From Halomonas getboli (GTDB taxonomy: Bacteria > Pseudomonadota > Gammaproteobacteria > Pseudomonadales > Halomonadaceae): DNA of 64,000 nt. Location: contig NZ_JALMEW010000004.1 in the NCBI RefSeq assembly GCF_023094245.1, positions 353,453-417,452 of the forward strand, read 5' to 3'. The position numbers were made by a program, and so were the translations under genes. Positions 1-8,876 of this stretch are shown piece by piece. The notes under the pieces were generated by a model. That model was not told the DNA's origin, made no database searches, and saw nothing but the letters and a program-made list of their open reading frames with translations. The stretch's first letter is position 1. Every line of letters starts with the position of its first letter.

Positions 1-181
1 GAAGTAGGACATGTCATACCCTCTGCGTCAGGCGATCTCGAATCACTGCAGGCGGCCGGCGCCACGCATCGTGCTACGCCGGAGGGATCGCCCGGCGTGG
101 GGGAAACCCCACCGCTCCTCTAGCTTATGCCACGTGCGGCGGGGCGAATCAACGCAGCAGGAACGACGCCGCCTGCCGTCT

Positions 182-661
182 TCAGTCGGACACGAAGTCG
201 CCGACGGCAAATCCGCTGTCGGGCCGCTTGACGCGCTTGGTGACGATGTAGGTGAAATAGCGCTCGATGCCGACGTCGGACATCAGCCAGGCGTCGATCA
301 GGCGTTGGTAGGCATCGATGGAAGCGGCCTCGAACTTGACCAGGTAATCGACGCCCCCGCCCACGGCCACGCACTCGGTGGCCTCCGGGGTGTCGCGGAC
401 CAGGGCCTCGAAGCGGGCGAAGCTCTCGGCGTTGTGGGTCTTGAGCTCGATCTGCACCCAGACCGGCGTGCGGGGCTTGAACACGGCCGGGTTGATCCGT
501 GCCCCGTAGCCCTCGATGACGCCGGCCTTCTCGAGCCGCCGCACCCGCTCCCAGCAGGGACTGACCGAGAGGTTGATCGCCTCGGCCAGCTTCGACTTGG
601 TGATGCGCCCGTCGCGGGACAGGATCTCGAGGATCTTGAGGTCGTAACGATCGAGCTTCAT
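182..661 (-). CDS. doeX: Lrp/AsnC-family regulator DoeX
   Basis: Transcription factor of the Lrp/AsnC family, 159 aa. The N-terminal third is a winged HTH (around residues 5-50, with the recognition region ITKSKLAEAINLSVSPCWER). The rest is the ligand-binding RAM domain ending in a YFTYIVTKRV segment. An ORF could begin 12 codons upstream at 697, but MKLDRYDLKILEIL is the usual family N-terminus, so I place the start at 661. It lies downstream of doeA and doeB on the same strand, as in the Halomonas elongata doeABX arrangement, where DoeX is known to bind DNA near the ectoine degradation genes. The gap to doeB is 121 bases. Confidence 0.85.
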   Translation of the reverse strand: MKLDRYDLKILEILSRDGRITKSKLAEAINLSVSPCWERVRRLEKAGVIEGYGARINPAVFKPRTPVWVQIELKTHNAESFARFEALVRDTPEATECVAVGGGVDYLVKFEAASIDAYQRLIDAWLMSDVGIERYFTYIVTKRVKRPDSGFAVGDFVSD

Positions 662-782
662 GTCAGACCACCATCCCAGCTGATTGCGCTCGGCCATGCC
701 GCGTTGAACAGCGTCTCAAGATGCTCATTTCCCCCTCGTAAACTCCGCGCTTTCGGCGCTGTTCGCCTTGCCTGGCCGTCGC

Positions 783-1817
783 TCATTGGCGCTGGGGCTG
801 ATCGGCGTCGAGCGAATCGACCACCTCAGCGATCACCGCGATGGTGTCGCCCATGTTGACGTTGGCCGGGAAGCGGCGCGCCATCAGCAGGCCGTCGCGT
901 TCGGCGCGGTACTCGATGGGCACGGCACCGCTGCGGGTCATGTCGTAGACCCGGGCGATCACCTGGCCGTTCTCCACCGTCTCGCCCAGCGCCACCGTCA
1001 GCTCGAGCAGCCCGGAATGCTCGCTCTGCACGTAGCAGCTGGCATCCGGCATATCGAGATAGACCTGGGGCTCGGCGGGCGTCTCGATCTCGCCCTCGAC
1101 CAGCCCGAAGTGAACCAGGAAGTTGTGGATGCCGCGCTCGGTGATGGCCAGGCTCTGCGGCGTGGAAGTGCCGCCGCCGCCGAGCTCGGTGGCCACGAAC
1201 ACCTTGCCCTGGCGCTCCACGGCGGTGTCGAACAGCGCCTCGGCGTCGAGCTCGAACATGATCATGGCGTAGGGGGCGCCGAACGCCTTGGCGCCGTCCA
1301 GGGCGCGGCGTTGCTGGTCGGCATCGTCGAGCACGTGGGAAGCGGCGAAAGGCACGATGTCCAGGGTGCGGCCGCCGGAGTGCAGGTCGAGCACCGCATC
1401 GCTCATCGGCACCAGAATGCGGGTGAAGTAGTCGGCGATCTTCTCGGTGACGCTGCCGTCCGGGTCGCCGGGGAAGCTGCGGTTGAGGTTGCCGCCGTCC
1501 ATCGGCGAGGTGCGCTTGCCGGCCTGGGCCGCCGGGGTGTTCATCATCGGCACGATGATCACCCGACCGCTGACCTCCTCGGCGGCGAGCGAGCTCGAGA
1601 GCTTCTGCAGCGCGGTGATGCCCTCGTACTCGTCGCCGTGGTTGCCGCCGGTCAGCAGCGCGGTCGGGCCCTCGCCGTTCTTGACCACGGTGATCGGGAT
1701 CATCACCGCCCCCCAGGCCGACTCGTCGTTGGAGATCGGCAGCTTGAGGAAGCCGTGCTGGACACCGTCGGCCTCGAAGTCGACGGTGGCGGCGATGGGG
1801 CTCGGTCGCTTGCTCAT
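783..1817 (-). CDS. doeB: N-alpha-acetyl-L-2,4-diaminobutyrate deacetylase DoeB
   Basis: Second enzyme of ectoine catabolism. It deacetylates N-alpha-acetyl-diaminobutyrate to diaminobutyrate in the cytoplasm. The 344-aa protein belongs to the succinylglutamate desuccinylase/aspartoacylase zinc-hydrolase family. The zinc ligands are visible as the GGNHGDEYEG motif (His and Glu) and a later His in VLDLHSGG, with RSFPGDPDGS between them. A C-terminal barrel-like segment follows (VYLDMPDASCYVQSEHSGLL). It starts 10 bases after the doeA stop, so the two are co-translated. The neighbouring doeA and doeX make this assignment much firmer than family membership alone. Confidence 0.92.
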   Translation of the reverse strand: MSKRPSPIAATVDFEADGVQHGFLKLPISNDESAWGAVMIPITVVKNGEGPTALLTGGNHGDEYEGITALQKLSSSLAAEEVSGRVIIVPMMNTPAAQAGKRTSPMDGGNLNRSFPGDPDGSVTEKIADYFTRILVPMSDAVLDLHSGGRTLDIVPFAASHVLDDADQQRRALDGAKAFGAPYAMIMFELDAEALFDTAVERQGKVFVATELGGGGTSTPQSLAITERGIHNFLVHFGLVEGEIETPAEPQVYLDMPDASCYVQSEHSGLLELTVALGETVENGQVIARVYDMTRSGAVPIEYRAERDGLLMARRFPANVNMGDTIAVIAEVVDSLDADQPQRQ

Positions 1818-1827
1818 GGGATGCTCC

Positions 1828-3027
1828 TTACTTGACGAACAGCTGGCGGGGGAAGTCGGCCAGCGTCTCGCAGCCGTCCTCGGTGATCAGGATGCTCTCG
1901 GTGATTTCCAGGCCCCAGTCGTCGACCCACAGGCCGGGCATGAAGTGGAAGGTCATGCCGGGCTCGAGGATGGTCTCGTCGGAGGGGCGCAGGCTCATGG
2001 TGCGCTCACCCCAGTCCGGCGGATAGCTGATGCCGATGGGATAGCCGCAGCGCGCGCCGCCGCGGTCGAAGCCGTACTTGTCCATGGCCGCGCCCAGCGC
2101 CATGGCGATGTCCGCGGTGCGGTTGCCGGGTTTCGCGACTTCGAGGCCGTGCTCGATGCCCTCGAGCAACGCCGACTCGGCGCGCACGAACTCCGCCGGC
2201 GGCCGGCCGAGGAACACGGTGCGCGACATGGGTGCGTGATAGCGCTTGAACACCCCGGCGATCTCGAAGAAGGTGCCCTCGCCCTCGCGGAACGGCGTGT
2301 CGTCCCAGGTCAGGTGCGGCGCGGCGGCGTCCTTGCCGGTGGGCAGCATCGGCACGATGGCCGGGTAGTCGCCGCCGTAGACCTTGCCGTGCTCGTCCTT
2401 CCAGCCCTCGATGCCGACCCGGTAGATCTCCGAGACCAGCTTGCTCTTGGGCAGCCCCGGCTCGATCACCTCGAGGATGCGCGAATGCATGCCCTCGACG
2501 ATGCGCGCCGCGATGCGCATGTACTCTATCTCCTGGGCCGACTTGATCGCCCGGCACCAGTTGACCAGGCCGTTGGCGTCCATGAAGCGGGCGTGGGGCA
2601 GCTCGCGCAACAGCGACTGATAGGCCTTGGCCGAGAAGTAGTAGTTGTCCATCTCCATGCCTACCACGCCCTGGTGCCAGCCGCGATCGGGCATGATCGA
2701 CTGGGCCAGATACTCCATGGGGTGCATGTCCGGATTCTGCACGTAGTGATCCGGGTAGTAGGTGAGGTTCTCGGGGTCCATCCAGCAGGTGCGCAGCGCC
2801 CCGTTGGCGTCCATGCGCCGGCCGTACCACACCGGCTCGCCCTCGAGCCCGAGCAGCACGCACTGGTGCACGTAGAAGGACCAGCCGTCATAACCGGTCA
2901 GCCAGGCCATGTTCGAGGGGTCGCTGATGATCAGCACGTCGATGCCACGGCTCGCCATTTCGGCACGGACCTTCCACAGTCGGCCGGCATATTCCTCGCG
3001 GGTGAAAGGAAGGGAAACCTGAATCAT
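1828..3027 (-). CDS. doeA: Ectoine hydrolase DoeA (M24 creatinase-like fold)
   Basis: Opens the ectoine ring to give N-acetyl-diaminobutyrate isomers, which DoeB then deacetylates. 399 aa. It has an N-terminal creatinase-like domain (to about residue 165) and a C-terminal pita-bread domain. The Asp pair of metal-dependent aminopeptidase P is absent: the strand reads TFFEIAGVFKRYHAPMSRTV, so it looks like the creatinase-type, non-metal branch, as expected for DoeA/EutD. The conserved ITESILIT segment is present near the C-terminus. First gene of the minus-strand operon, with 206 bases to the divergent enuR that hold repeated operator half-sites. Confidence 0.93.
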   Translation of the reverse strand: MIQVSLPFTREEYAGRLWKVRAEMASRGIDVLIISDPSNMAWLTGYDGWSFYVHQCVLLGLEGEPVWYGRRMDANGALRTCWMDPENLTYYPDHYVQNPDMHPMEYLAQSIMPDRGWHQGVVGMEMDNYYFSAKAYQSLLRELPHARFMDANGLVNWCRAIKSAQEIEYMRIAARIVEGMHSRILEVIEPGLPKSKLVSEIYRVGIEGWKDEHGKVYGGDYPAIVPMLPTGKDAAAPHLTWDDTPFREGEGTFFEIAGVFKRYHAPMSRTVFLGRPPAEFVRAESALLEGIEHGLEVAKPGNRTADIAMALGAAMDKYGFDRGGARCGYPIGISYPPDWGERTMSLRPSDETILEPGMTFHFMPGLWVDDWGLEITESILITEDGCETLADFPRQLFVK

Positions 3028-3128
3028 GAAATCGCTCGTCCAACGATCACGTCACCGATACCGGCCACCTCCATTCCTGGAGATGCCGGGGCGCCAAGGC
3101 GGTTGACGGCCATGCGAGGGGCCGCTTG

Positions 3129-3239
3129 AATTGTCATGATTGATGACAGCACAATGCATGACAATTTCAGTCAATGTCTTTCTGCCGATACTAGCACCCC
3201 CACTTGGCCGACGGTCAAAGGCTTTATTGGATCATGACA
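3129..3239. promoter_or_regulatory. EnuR/MocR-type operator array between doeA and enuR
   Basis: A perfect 10-bp inverted repeat, AATTGTCATG (3129-3138) and CATGACAATT (3157-3166), lies in the divergent gap. Reading only the core, TGTCAT occurs at 3132-3137 and ATGACA at 3143-3148, 3158-3163 and 3234-3239. The last copy overlaps the enuR start codon and shares the nine bases CATGACAAT with the 3157 copy. MocR-family regulators bind paired repeats in their divergent promoters, so this is the likely EnuR site. A copy over its own start would give autoregulation. Binding is inferred. Confidence 0.65.
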
Positions 3240-4637
3240 ATCGACCTGACACCCTTTCTTCAGGACAGCGGTCCCAAGTACCTGGCCATCGCCCGGGCCC
3301 TCTCCGAGGCGATCCGCCAGGGCGAGCTCGCCCCCGGCACCCGACTGCCGCCGCATCGCCGGCTGGCCGAGACGCTGGGCGTGAGCGTGCAGACCGTCTC
3401 ACGGGCCTACGCCCAGGCCGAGAAGATGGGCCTGGTGCAGTCGCGGATCGGCAGCGGCACCTGGATCAACGCCTTGGACGACGCCCGGGAGTCGGCCTAC
3501 CTGCGCGGCCAGGAGCCGCGCCAGGAGAGCACGCTGGTCGACCTCTCCATCGCCCACCCGGTGTGCACGCCGGGTCACCAGCTGCGCTTTCGCGAGACCC
3601 TGGCCTCATTGGCCGAGCAGCTGCGCCCCGAGGTGATCGCCGCCAACCGCCCCATCGCCGGCCTGCTCCACCAGCGCGAGCGCGCCAGCGACTGGCTGGC
3701 CGAGCGCCTCGGCGTGCCGGGCGGCCCCGAGGACCGGGTACTCTGCAACGGCGCCGCCCATGGCCTGATGCTGGCCATCTCCACCGTGGTCCAGCACGGC
3801 GACCTGGTGCTCACCGAGGCGCTCACCGACCATGGCCTGATCGCCCTGTCGCGCACCCTGGGCTTCCAGCTGCGCGGCGTGGCCATCGACGAGCGCGGGG
3901 TGATTCCCGAAGCCCTCGACCTGGCCTGCCGGCGCCTGCGTCCCCGCGCCGTGTGCCTGACGCCCACCCAGCTCAACCCCACCGGGGCAACCATGGACGA
4001 GGCCCGGCGCGATGCCGTGGCCCGGGTGCTCGATCACCACGGCGTGTGGCTGATCGAGGACGACGTCCATGCCCTGCTCGAGCCGCCGGGGCTGACGCCG
4101 CTTGCCGCCCGGCTGCCGCACCTGTGCTTTCATGTCACCAGCCTGACCAAGGTCACCCTGCCGGGGCTGCGCGCCGGCTATCTCAGCGTACCCCGCGGTC
4201 AGCTGCACCACACCCTGCCGCGCATGCGCGCCACCACCTGGATGGCCACGCCGCTGATCTTCGAGCTGGCCGACGCCTGGATCGCCGACGGCACCCTGGC
4301 GCAGCTGGCCGACGAACAGCGCCAGCGGCTGAACGAGCGCCAGCGCCTGGCCAGCCGCCTGCTCGACGGCCACGACGTCAGCGCCCGCCCCTCCAGCCTG
4401 CATCTGTGGCTGTCGCTGCCCGCCGCCTGGCGGCCCGAGGAGCTGCAGCAGCAGGCCGAGCAGGAGGGCATGGCCGTCACCACCGCCACGCCCTTCATGG
4501 TCGAGCAGACCCCGGCGCCGCGGCGCATCCGCCTGAGCCTCGGCGCCGAGCCGGACCTCGAACGCCTGGAAGGCGCCCTGTCGCGCCTCGCCGCGCTGCT
4601 CGACGAGGCCCCGCCGCCGATGCAGATCATCTACTGA
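3234..4637 (+). CDS. enuR: EnuR, GntR/MocR-type PLP-dependent regulator of ectoine use
   Basis: Chimeric regulator of 467 aa. The N-terminal GntR winged HTH (about residues 13-78, RLPPHRRLAETLGVSVQTVS) is fused to a fold-type I aminotransferase domain (about 105-460). The PLP-binding lysine is K306 in VTSLTKVTLPGLRAGY, with LNPTGATMD and LIEDDVH as the usual cofactor-site segments. EnuR proteins use PLP to sense ectoine breakdown products such as acetyl-diaminobutyrate and normally repress the catabolic genes. I chose the ATG at 3234 over an in-frame ATG at 3204 because the HTH begins directly after it. Divergent from doeA and 17 bases ahead of the next gene. Confidence 0.85.
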   Translation: MTIDLTPFLQDSGPKYLAIARALSEAIRQGELAPGTRLPPHRRLAETLGVSVQTVSRAYAQAEKMGLVQSRIGSGTWINALDDARESAYLRGQEPRQESTLVDLSIAHPVCTPGHQLRFRETLASLAEQLRPEVIAANRPIAGLLHQRERASDWLAERLGVPGGPEDRVLCNGAAHGLMLAISTVVQHGDLVLTEALTDHGLIALSRTLGFQLRGVAIDERGVIPEALDLACRRLRPRAVCLTPTQLNPTGATMDEARRDAVARVLDHHGVWLIEDDVHALLEPPGLTPLAARLPHLCFHVTSLTKVTLPGLRAGYLSVPRGQLHHTLPRMRATTWMATPLIFELADAWIADGTLAQLADEQRQRLNERQRLASRLLDGHDVSARPSSLHLWLSLPAAWRPEELQQQAEQEGMAVTTATPFMVEQTPAPRRIRLSLGAEPDLERLEGALSRLAALLDEAPPPMQIIY

Positions 4638-4654
4638 CCCGAGGGAGAACGCCG

Positions 4655-5590
4655 ATGCGAGTCCTGGTCCATACCGATGCCGCCGAGGCCTGGCGCGACG
4701 CCCTGGCCGAACGCCTGCCCGAGGCCGAGATCCTCACCAGTGCCGCCCCCGCCGACGAGCGCCGCCGCGCCGACTATCTGGCGGCCTGGAAGCCCCCTGC
4801 CGAGCTGCTCGGCGAGCTCACCGCGCTCAAGGGCATCGTCAACCTCGGCGCCGGGGTCGATGCACTGCTGGGCAACCCCGCCCTGCCCGCAGGCGTGCCC
4901 ATCGTCAAGCTGCGCGACGCCGGCATGGCGGGGCCCATCGCCGACTACGCGCGCTACGGGGTGCTGCACTTCCAGCGCGACTTCGACCGCTACCGCCGCC
5001 AGCAGGCCCGCGGCGAGTGGCGCGAGAGCCCGCCGGTCGACAAGGCCGACTGGCCGGTGGGCGTGCTCGGGCTCGGCGCCATCGGCGCCAGGGTGGCGCA
5101 GGCGCTGGTCGACGACGGCTTCCCGGTGCACGGCTGGAGCCGTTCGCCGAAATCGCTGCCCGGCGTGACCTGCCATCACGGCGACGACGGCCTGCGCGAC
5201 CTGCTGCCCGAGGTGAAGAGCCTGGTGCTGCTGCTGCCCGGCACGCCCGCGACCCGCGGCATCATCGATGCCGAGGCCCTGGCCGCCCTGCCCGAGGGCG
5301 CCAGCCTGATCAACCCGGGGCGCGGCAGCCTGATCGACGAGGCCGCGCTGCTCGACGCCCTGGGCGACGGCGAGGCCGAAGGCCGGCTGCGCGGCGCGCT
5401 GCTCGACGCCTTCCCCGAGGAGCCGCTGCCGGCATCGAGCCCGCTGTGGTCACATCCGCGGGTGCTGGTCACCCCGCATATGGCCGGCCCCACGCCGCTC
5501 GGCGAGGCACTCGACCAGGTGGCCGAGGCGCTGCGCGCCATGGCAGCCGGCGAGGAGATCGAGACCATCGATCCCGACGCCGGCTACTGA
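4655..5590 (+). CDS. D-2-hydroxyacid dehydrogenase, GhrA-like glyoxylate/hydroxypyruvate reductase
   Basis: NAD(P)H-dependent 2-hydroxyacid dehydrogenase of 311 aa, the length of E. coli GhrA. The Rossmann motif is GVLGLGAIGARVAQAL (around residue 134). The catalytic set can be read as the Arg in LINPGRGSLIDE, the Glu in FPEEPLP and the His in LVTPHMAGPT. The family reduces glyoxylate or hydroxypyruvate in the cytoplasm. It follows enuR by 17 bases behind a GAGGGAG ribosome site, so it is probably co-transcribed with it. A role near ectoine breakdown, whose later steps lead to aspartate, is not obvious. It may simply be a passenger of the enuR transcript. Confidence 0.8.
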   Translation: MRVLVHTDAAEAWRDALAERLPEAEILTSAAPADERRRADYLAAWKPPAELLGELTALKGIVNLGAGVDALLGNPALPAGVPIVKLRDAGMAGPIADYARYGVLHFQRDFDRYRRQQARGEWRESPPVDKADWPVGVLGLGAIGARVAQALVDDGFPVHGWSRSPKSLPGVTCHHGDDGLRDLLPEVKSLVLLLPGTPATRGIIDAEALAALPEGASLINPGRGSLIDEAALLDALGDGEAEGRLRGALLDAFPEEPLPASSPLWSHPRVLVTPHMAGPTPLGEALDQVAEALRAMAAGEEIETIDPDAGY

Positions 5591-5668
5591 TTCCAGGGTC
5601 GGCAGACGTGGGGTGATCCACCCGACTATTTTGATAGCTTCCAAACTAATTCAATCGCCTTGTGTTTC

Positions 5669-5705
5669 CCGGTGACTTAAAATGAGAGGCCTAATCACCG
5701 GAAGG
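5669..5705 (+). promoter_or_regulatory. Leader inverted repeat at the ribosome site of the PQQ dehydrogenase
   Basis: CCGGTGA at 5669-5675 and TCACCGG at 5695-5701 form a 7-bp inverted repeat with a 19-base spacer. Its right arm enters the GGAAGG ribosome site (5700-5705) of the downstream gene, whose ATG is at 5715. As RNA it could partly hide the ribosome site. As DNA it could be an operator. Nothing distinguishes these in the sequence. Confidence 0.35.
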
Positions 5706-5714
5706 ATGCGAGGC

Positions 5715-8156
5715 ATGAACGATACGAAACGGGGGGTATCCCCGCCCATCAAGGGGTTACTGATTCTCATAGGCGCCGTGTTCGCCTTGCTCGGGCTGGG
5801 GCTCGCCGTCGGCGGCGGCATGCTGATCGGCCGCGGCGGCAGCTGGTACTACCTGCTGATGGGCCTGGCGCTGCTGGCCACCGGCGTCGAGATCGTCCGC
5901 GGCGGCACCCGGGCACTCGGCATCTACGTGGTCGCCTTCCTGGCGACCGTGGCCTGGGCCTTCTGGGAGGCCGGCCTCGACTTCTGGGCGCTGCACGCAC
6001 GCCTGTTCACCTTCGTCTGCGCGCTGTTCGTGCTGTTCCTGGTCCAGCCGCTGATCCTTCGGCGCGCCGGGCGTCGGCCCCAGAAGGGCGTCGCGCTCGG
6101 CGCCGCAGGTGCCACCCTGGTGGCGATCGTGGCCATGGTCTGGGGCATGTTCCAGCCCCACGGCATCCACAATGGCGTGGCCGCCACCGGCCAGACACCG
6201 GTCACCGACACCGATCGCCAGGTCGATTGGGATCACTACAGCTCAGATGGCAGCGGCAGCCGCTTCGCCGCTCTCGACCAGATCGATCGTGACAACGTCG
6301 ACGAGCTGGAGGTCGCCTGGACCTTTCATACCGGCGACACGCCGCTGAGCCCGACGGGTGCCGGATTCGAGGACCAGACGACTCCGTTGCAGATCGGCGA
6401 CTCGGTCTATATCTGCACCTCTTCCAACACCGTCATCTCCGTCGACGCCGATACCGGCGAGGAGAACTGGCGCCATGCGTTCCCGACCGACACCAAGACC
6501 TGGGTGCGCTGCCGCGGGCTGGCCTACTTCGATGCCGACAAGCCGGTCAAGCAACCCACCCTCGGCGATGCCTCACCGGTCCCCGAGCCGTCGCTGCCGG
6601 CAGATGCCAGCGCCTGTCGCCGCAGGCTCTTCATGAACACCATCGATGCCGAGCTGGTAGCCCTCGATGCCGAGACCGGCGAGCTATGCGAAGGCTTCGG
6701 CGACGGCGGCACCGTCGACCTGAAAGCCGGGCTGGGCAACGCCGAGGCGCCGCTGTACTCGCTGACCTCGGCGCCGACCGTGGCCGGTACCACCGTGGTA
6801 GTCGGCGGGCGCGTCGCCGACAACGTCGCCCTGGACATGCCCGGCGGCGTGATGCGCGGCTTCGACGTCATCACCGGCGAGATGCGCTGGGCCTTCGATC
6901 CGGGCAACCCGGAGCAACGTGACGCGCCGAGCGGCGGCGAGACCTACGTGCGCTCGACGCCCAACGTCTGGGCCGCCATGACCTACGATCCCGCCACCAA
7001 CACGATCTTCATGCCGGTCGGTAACGCCGCCATCGACCTGTGGGGTGCCGAGCGCACGCCGGAAGACGAGGAATACGGTGGCACCATGCTGGCGCTTGAC
7101 GCCACCACCGGCGAAGAGAAGTGGCACTACCAGACGGTGCGCCATGACCTCTGGGACTACGACGTGCCGATGCAGCCGACGCTGATCGATTTCCCCGACG
7201 GCGAGGGATCGACCACCCCGGCGCTGACCTTCGGCACCAAGGTCGGCCAGATCTTCGTGCTGGATCGCCTGACCGGCGAACCGCTGACCGAGGTCATCGA
7301 CAAGAAAGTTCAGCCGGCGAATATCCCCAACGAGAAATACGCTCCGACCCAGCCAGTCTCCGTGGGCATGCCGCAGATCGGCGCCCAGCACCTGACCGAG
7401 GCGGACATGTGGGGCGCCACGCCCTTCGACCAGCTGATGTGTCGCTACATCTTCAAGGGCTACCGCTACGACGGCTTGTTCACCGCACCGGACACCGACT
7501 ATTCGCTGTCCTTCCCGGGCTCGCTCGGCGGCATGAACTGGGGCGGCTTCTCCTACGACCCGACCGCCCAGACGCTCTACGTCAACGACATGCGCCTGGG
7601 CCTGTGGGTCCACATGGAACCGCAGGACGAGAACGCCGCGGCCTCCGACGGCGGCGAGGCCGTCAACGCGGCCATGGGCGCGGTGCCGCTCAAGGGCACG
7701 CCCTACTCGGTGGTCAAGGACCGCTTCCTGTCGCCGCTGGGCATTCCCTGCCAGGAGCCGCCGTTCGGCACCCTGACCTCAATCGACATGAAGACCCAGT
7801 CGGTCAACTGGGAGGTGCCGCTGGGCACCATCCAGGACACCGTGATGTTCGGCACCAAGCTGCGCCTGCCGATGCCGGTCGGCATGCCGACCATCGGCGG
7901 CTCGCTGACCACCCAGGGCGGCCTGACCTTCTTCGCCGCGACCCAGGACTACTGGCTGCGCGCCTTCGACTCCGCCACCGGCGAGGAAGTGTGGAAGGCT
8001 CGCCTGCCGGTCGGCAGCCAGGGCACGCCGATCGCCTATCGGTCGCCGGAGACGGGCAAGGAGTACATCGTCATCTCCGCCGGCGGTGCGCGCCAGTCGC
8101 CGGATCGCGGCGACTACGTCATTGCCTACGCGCTGCCGGACGCACTCACGAACTGA
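5715..8156 (+). CDS. gcd: Membrane-bound PQQ-dependent glucose/quinate-type dehydrogenase
   Basis: Quinoprotein that oxidises a sugar or polyol in the periplasm and passes electrons to ubiquinone. 813 aa, close to E. coli Gcd (796). Five hydrophobic segments occupy roughly residues 14-150, followed by an eight-bladed propeller beginning DWDHYSSDGSGSRF. The Asp of RHDLWDYDVPMQPTL matches the proposed catalytic Asp region of Gcd. DMWGATPFDQLMCR and the FPGSLGGMNWGG segment are also family hallmarks. I picked ATG 5715 over 5682 because GGAAGG lies nine bases upstream. No pqq biosynthesis genes are in the window. Glucose is the likely substrate, but the quinate/shikimate branch has the same layout and cannot be excluded. 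Confidence 0.85.
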   Translation: MNDTKRGVSPPIKGLLILIGAVFALLGLGLAVGGGMLIGRGGSWYYLLMGLALLATGVEIVRGGTRALGIYVVAFLATVAWAFWEAGLDFWALHARLFTFVCALFVLFLVQPLILRRAGRRPQKGVALGAAGATLVAIVAMVWGMFQPHGIHNGVAATGQTPVTDTDRQVDWDHYSSDGSGSRFAALDQIDRDNVDELEVAWTFHTGDTPLSPTGAGFEDQTTPLQIGDSVYICTSSNTVISVDADTGEENWRHAFPTDTKTWVRCRGLAYFDADKPVKQPTLGDASPVPEPSLPADASACRRRLFMNTIDAELVALDAETGELCEGFGDGGTVDLKAGLGNAEAPLYSLTSAPTVAGTTVVVGGRVADNVALDMPGGVMRGFDVITGEMRWAFDPGNPEQRDAPSGGETYVRSTPNVWAAMTYDPATNTIFMPVGNAAIDLWGAERTPEDEEYGGTMLALDATTGEEKWHYQTVRHDLWDYDVPMQPTLIDFPDGEGSTTPALTFGTKVGQIFVLDRLTGEPLTEVIDKKVQPANIPNEKYAPTQPVSVGMPQIGAQHLTEADMWGATPFDQLMCRYIFKGYRYDGLFTAPDTDYSLSFPGSLGGMNWGGFSYDPTAQTLYVNDMRLGLWVHMEPQDENAAASDGGEAVNAAMGAVPLKGTPYSVVKDRFLSPLGIPCQEPPFGTLTSIDMKTQSVNWEVPLGTIQDTVMFGTKLRLPMPVGMPTIGGSLTTQGGLTFFAATQDYWLRAFDSATGEEVWKARLPVGSQGTPIAYRSPETGKEYIVISAGGARQSPDRGDYVIAYALPDALTN

Positions 8157-8180
8157 GCTCGACCGCCACGCACGACGATC

Positions 8181-8207
8181 CGCGGGGGCCTTCGGGCCCC
8201 CGCGTTA
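8181..8207 (+). terminator. Rho-independent-like terminator after the PQQ dehydrogenase
   Basis: Perfect 10-bp stem (CGCGGGGGCC / GGCCCCCGCG, 8181-8190 and 8195-8204) closed by a TTCG tetraloop and followed by a short T-containing tail. It lies 24 bases after the stop codon. Confidence 0.8.
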
Positions 8208-8295
8208 CGTTGTGAGCCCGGCCTCCCCCCTACACGAACACCGGCGCAGGGCATACGCTGAAGAGGAGACGTCACCGACCTCGAAGGAGGAGCCG

Positions 8296-8865
8296 ATGCC
8301 TCATACCCAGGTGAAATACGGCCCCACGGACGCGCTGCTGGTGGTCGACATGCAGAACGACTTCTGCGAGGGCGGCGCCCTGGCCGTCGCCGGCGGCAAC
8401 GCCCTGGTGCCGGGCATCAATGCCGAGATCGCCGCCGCCCGGACGGGCGACGCGCTGATCATCGCCTCCCGGGACTGGCACCCCATCGACCACGTCAGCT
8501 TCGTCCACCGCGGCGGTCCCTGGCCGGTGCACTGCGTGCAGGACACCCCGGGCGCGGCCTTCCATCCTGACCTCGATCTCGACGACGCCACCCTGCGCGT
8601 CAGCAAGGCCACCGCCTTCGACGCCGACGCCTATTCGGCCTTCGACGGCACCGGCCTGGCCGGCTACCTGCGCGAACGCGGCGTCACCCGGGTGATCGTC
8701 TGCGGCCTGGCGCTGGACGTCTGCGTGCGCGCCACGGTGCTCGACGCCAGGCAAGCGGGCTTCGAGACATGGCTGCTCGAATCGCTCAGCGCGGCGGTGG
8801 ACCCGGACGCCGTGGCCGACTGTCGGGCCGCCTTCGCCGAGGCCGGCGCCGCGGTGATGCCATGA
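8296..8865 (+). CDS. pncA: Nicotinamidase/pyrazinamidase PncA
   Basis: Hydrolyses nicotinamide to nicotinate in the NAD salvage pathway, cytoplasmic. 189 aa, isochorismatase fold. The catalytic Asp is in VVDMQNDF, the Lys in VSKATAFDADAYSAF and the nucleophile Cys in CGLALDVCV. Metal-ligand residues appear in SRDWHPIDHVSF. A strong GAAGGAGG site precedes ATG 8296, which rules out the longer reading upstream. The stop overlaps an ATG in the pncB frame (ATGA at 8862-8865), so pncA and pncB form a coupled pair doing consecutive steps. Confidence 0.93.
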   Translation: MPHTQVKYGPTDALLVVDMQNDFCEGGALAVAGGNALVPGINAEIAAARTGDALIIASRDWHPIDHVSFVHRGGPWPVHCVQDTPGAAFHPDLDLDDATLRVSKATAFDADAYSAFDGTGLAGYLRERGVTRVIVCGLALDVCVRATVLDARQAGFETWLLESLSAAVDPDAVADCRAAFAEAGAAVMP

Positions 8866-8876
8866 GGGGCACCAGC

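Noticed and set aside
97..112. Small hairpin GTGGGG-GAAA-CCCCAC near the left edge
   Set aside because: Only six pairs and no T run on either strand. Too weak to call a doeX terminator. Bases 1-181 otherwise hold nothing I can support.
3140..4654. Apparent N-terminal extension of the 2-hydroxyacid dehydrogenase through the whole enuR region
   Set aside because: The added 500 residues are Arg/Pro/Ala-rich out-of-frame enuR. The real gene starts at 4655 behind a ribosome site.
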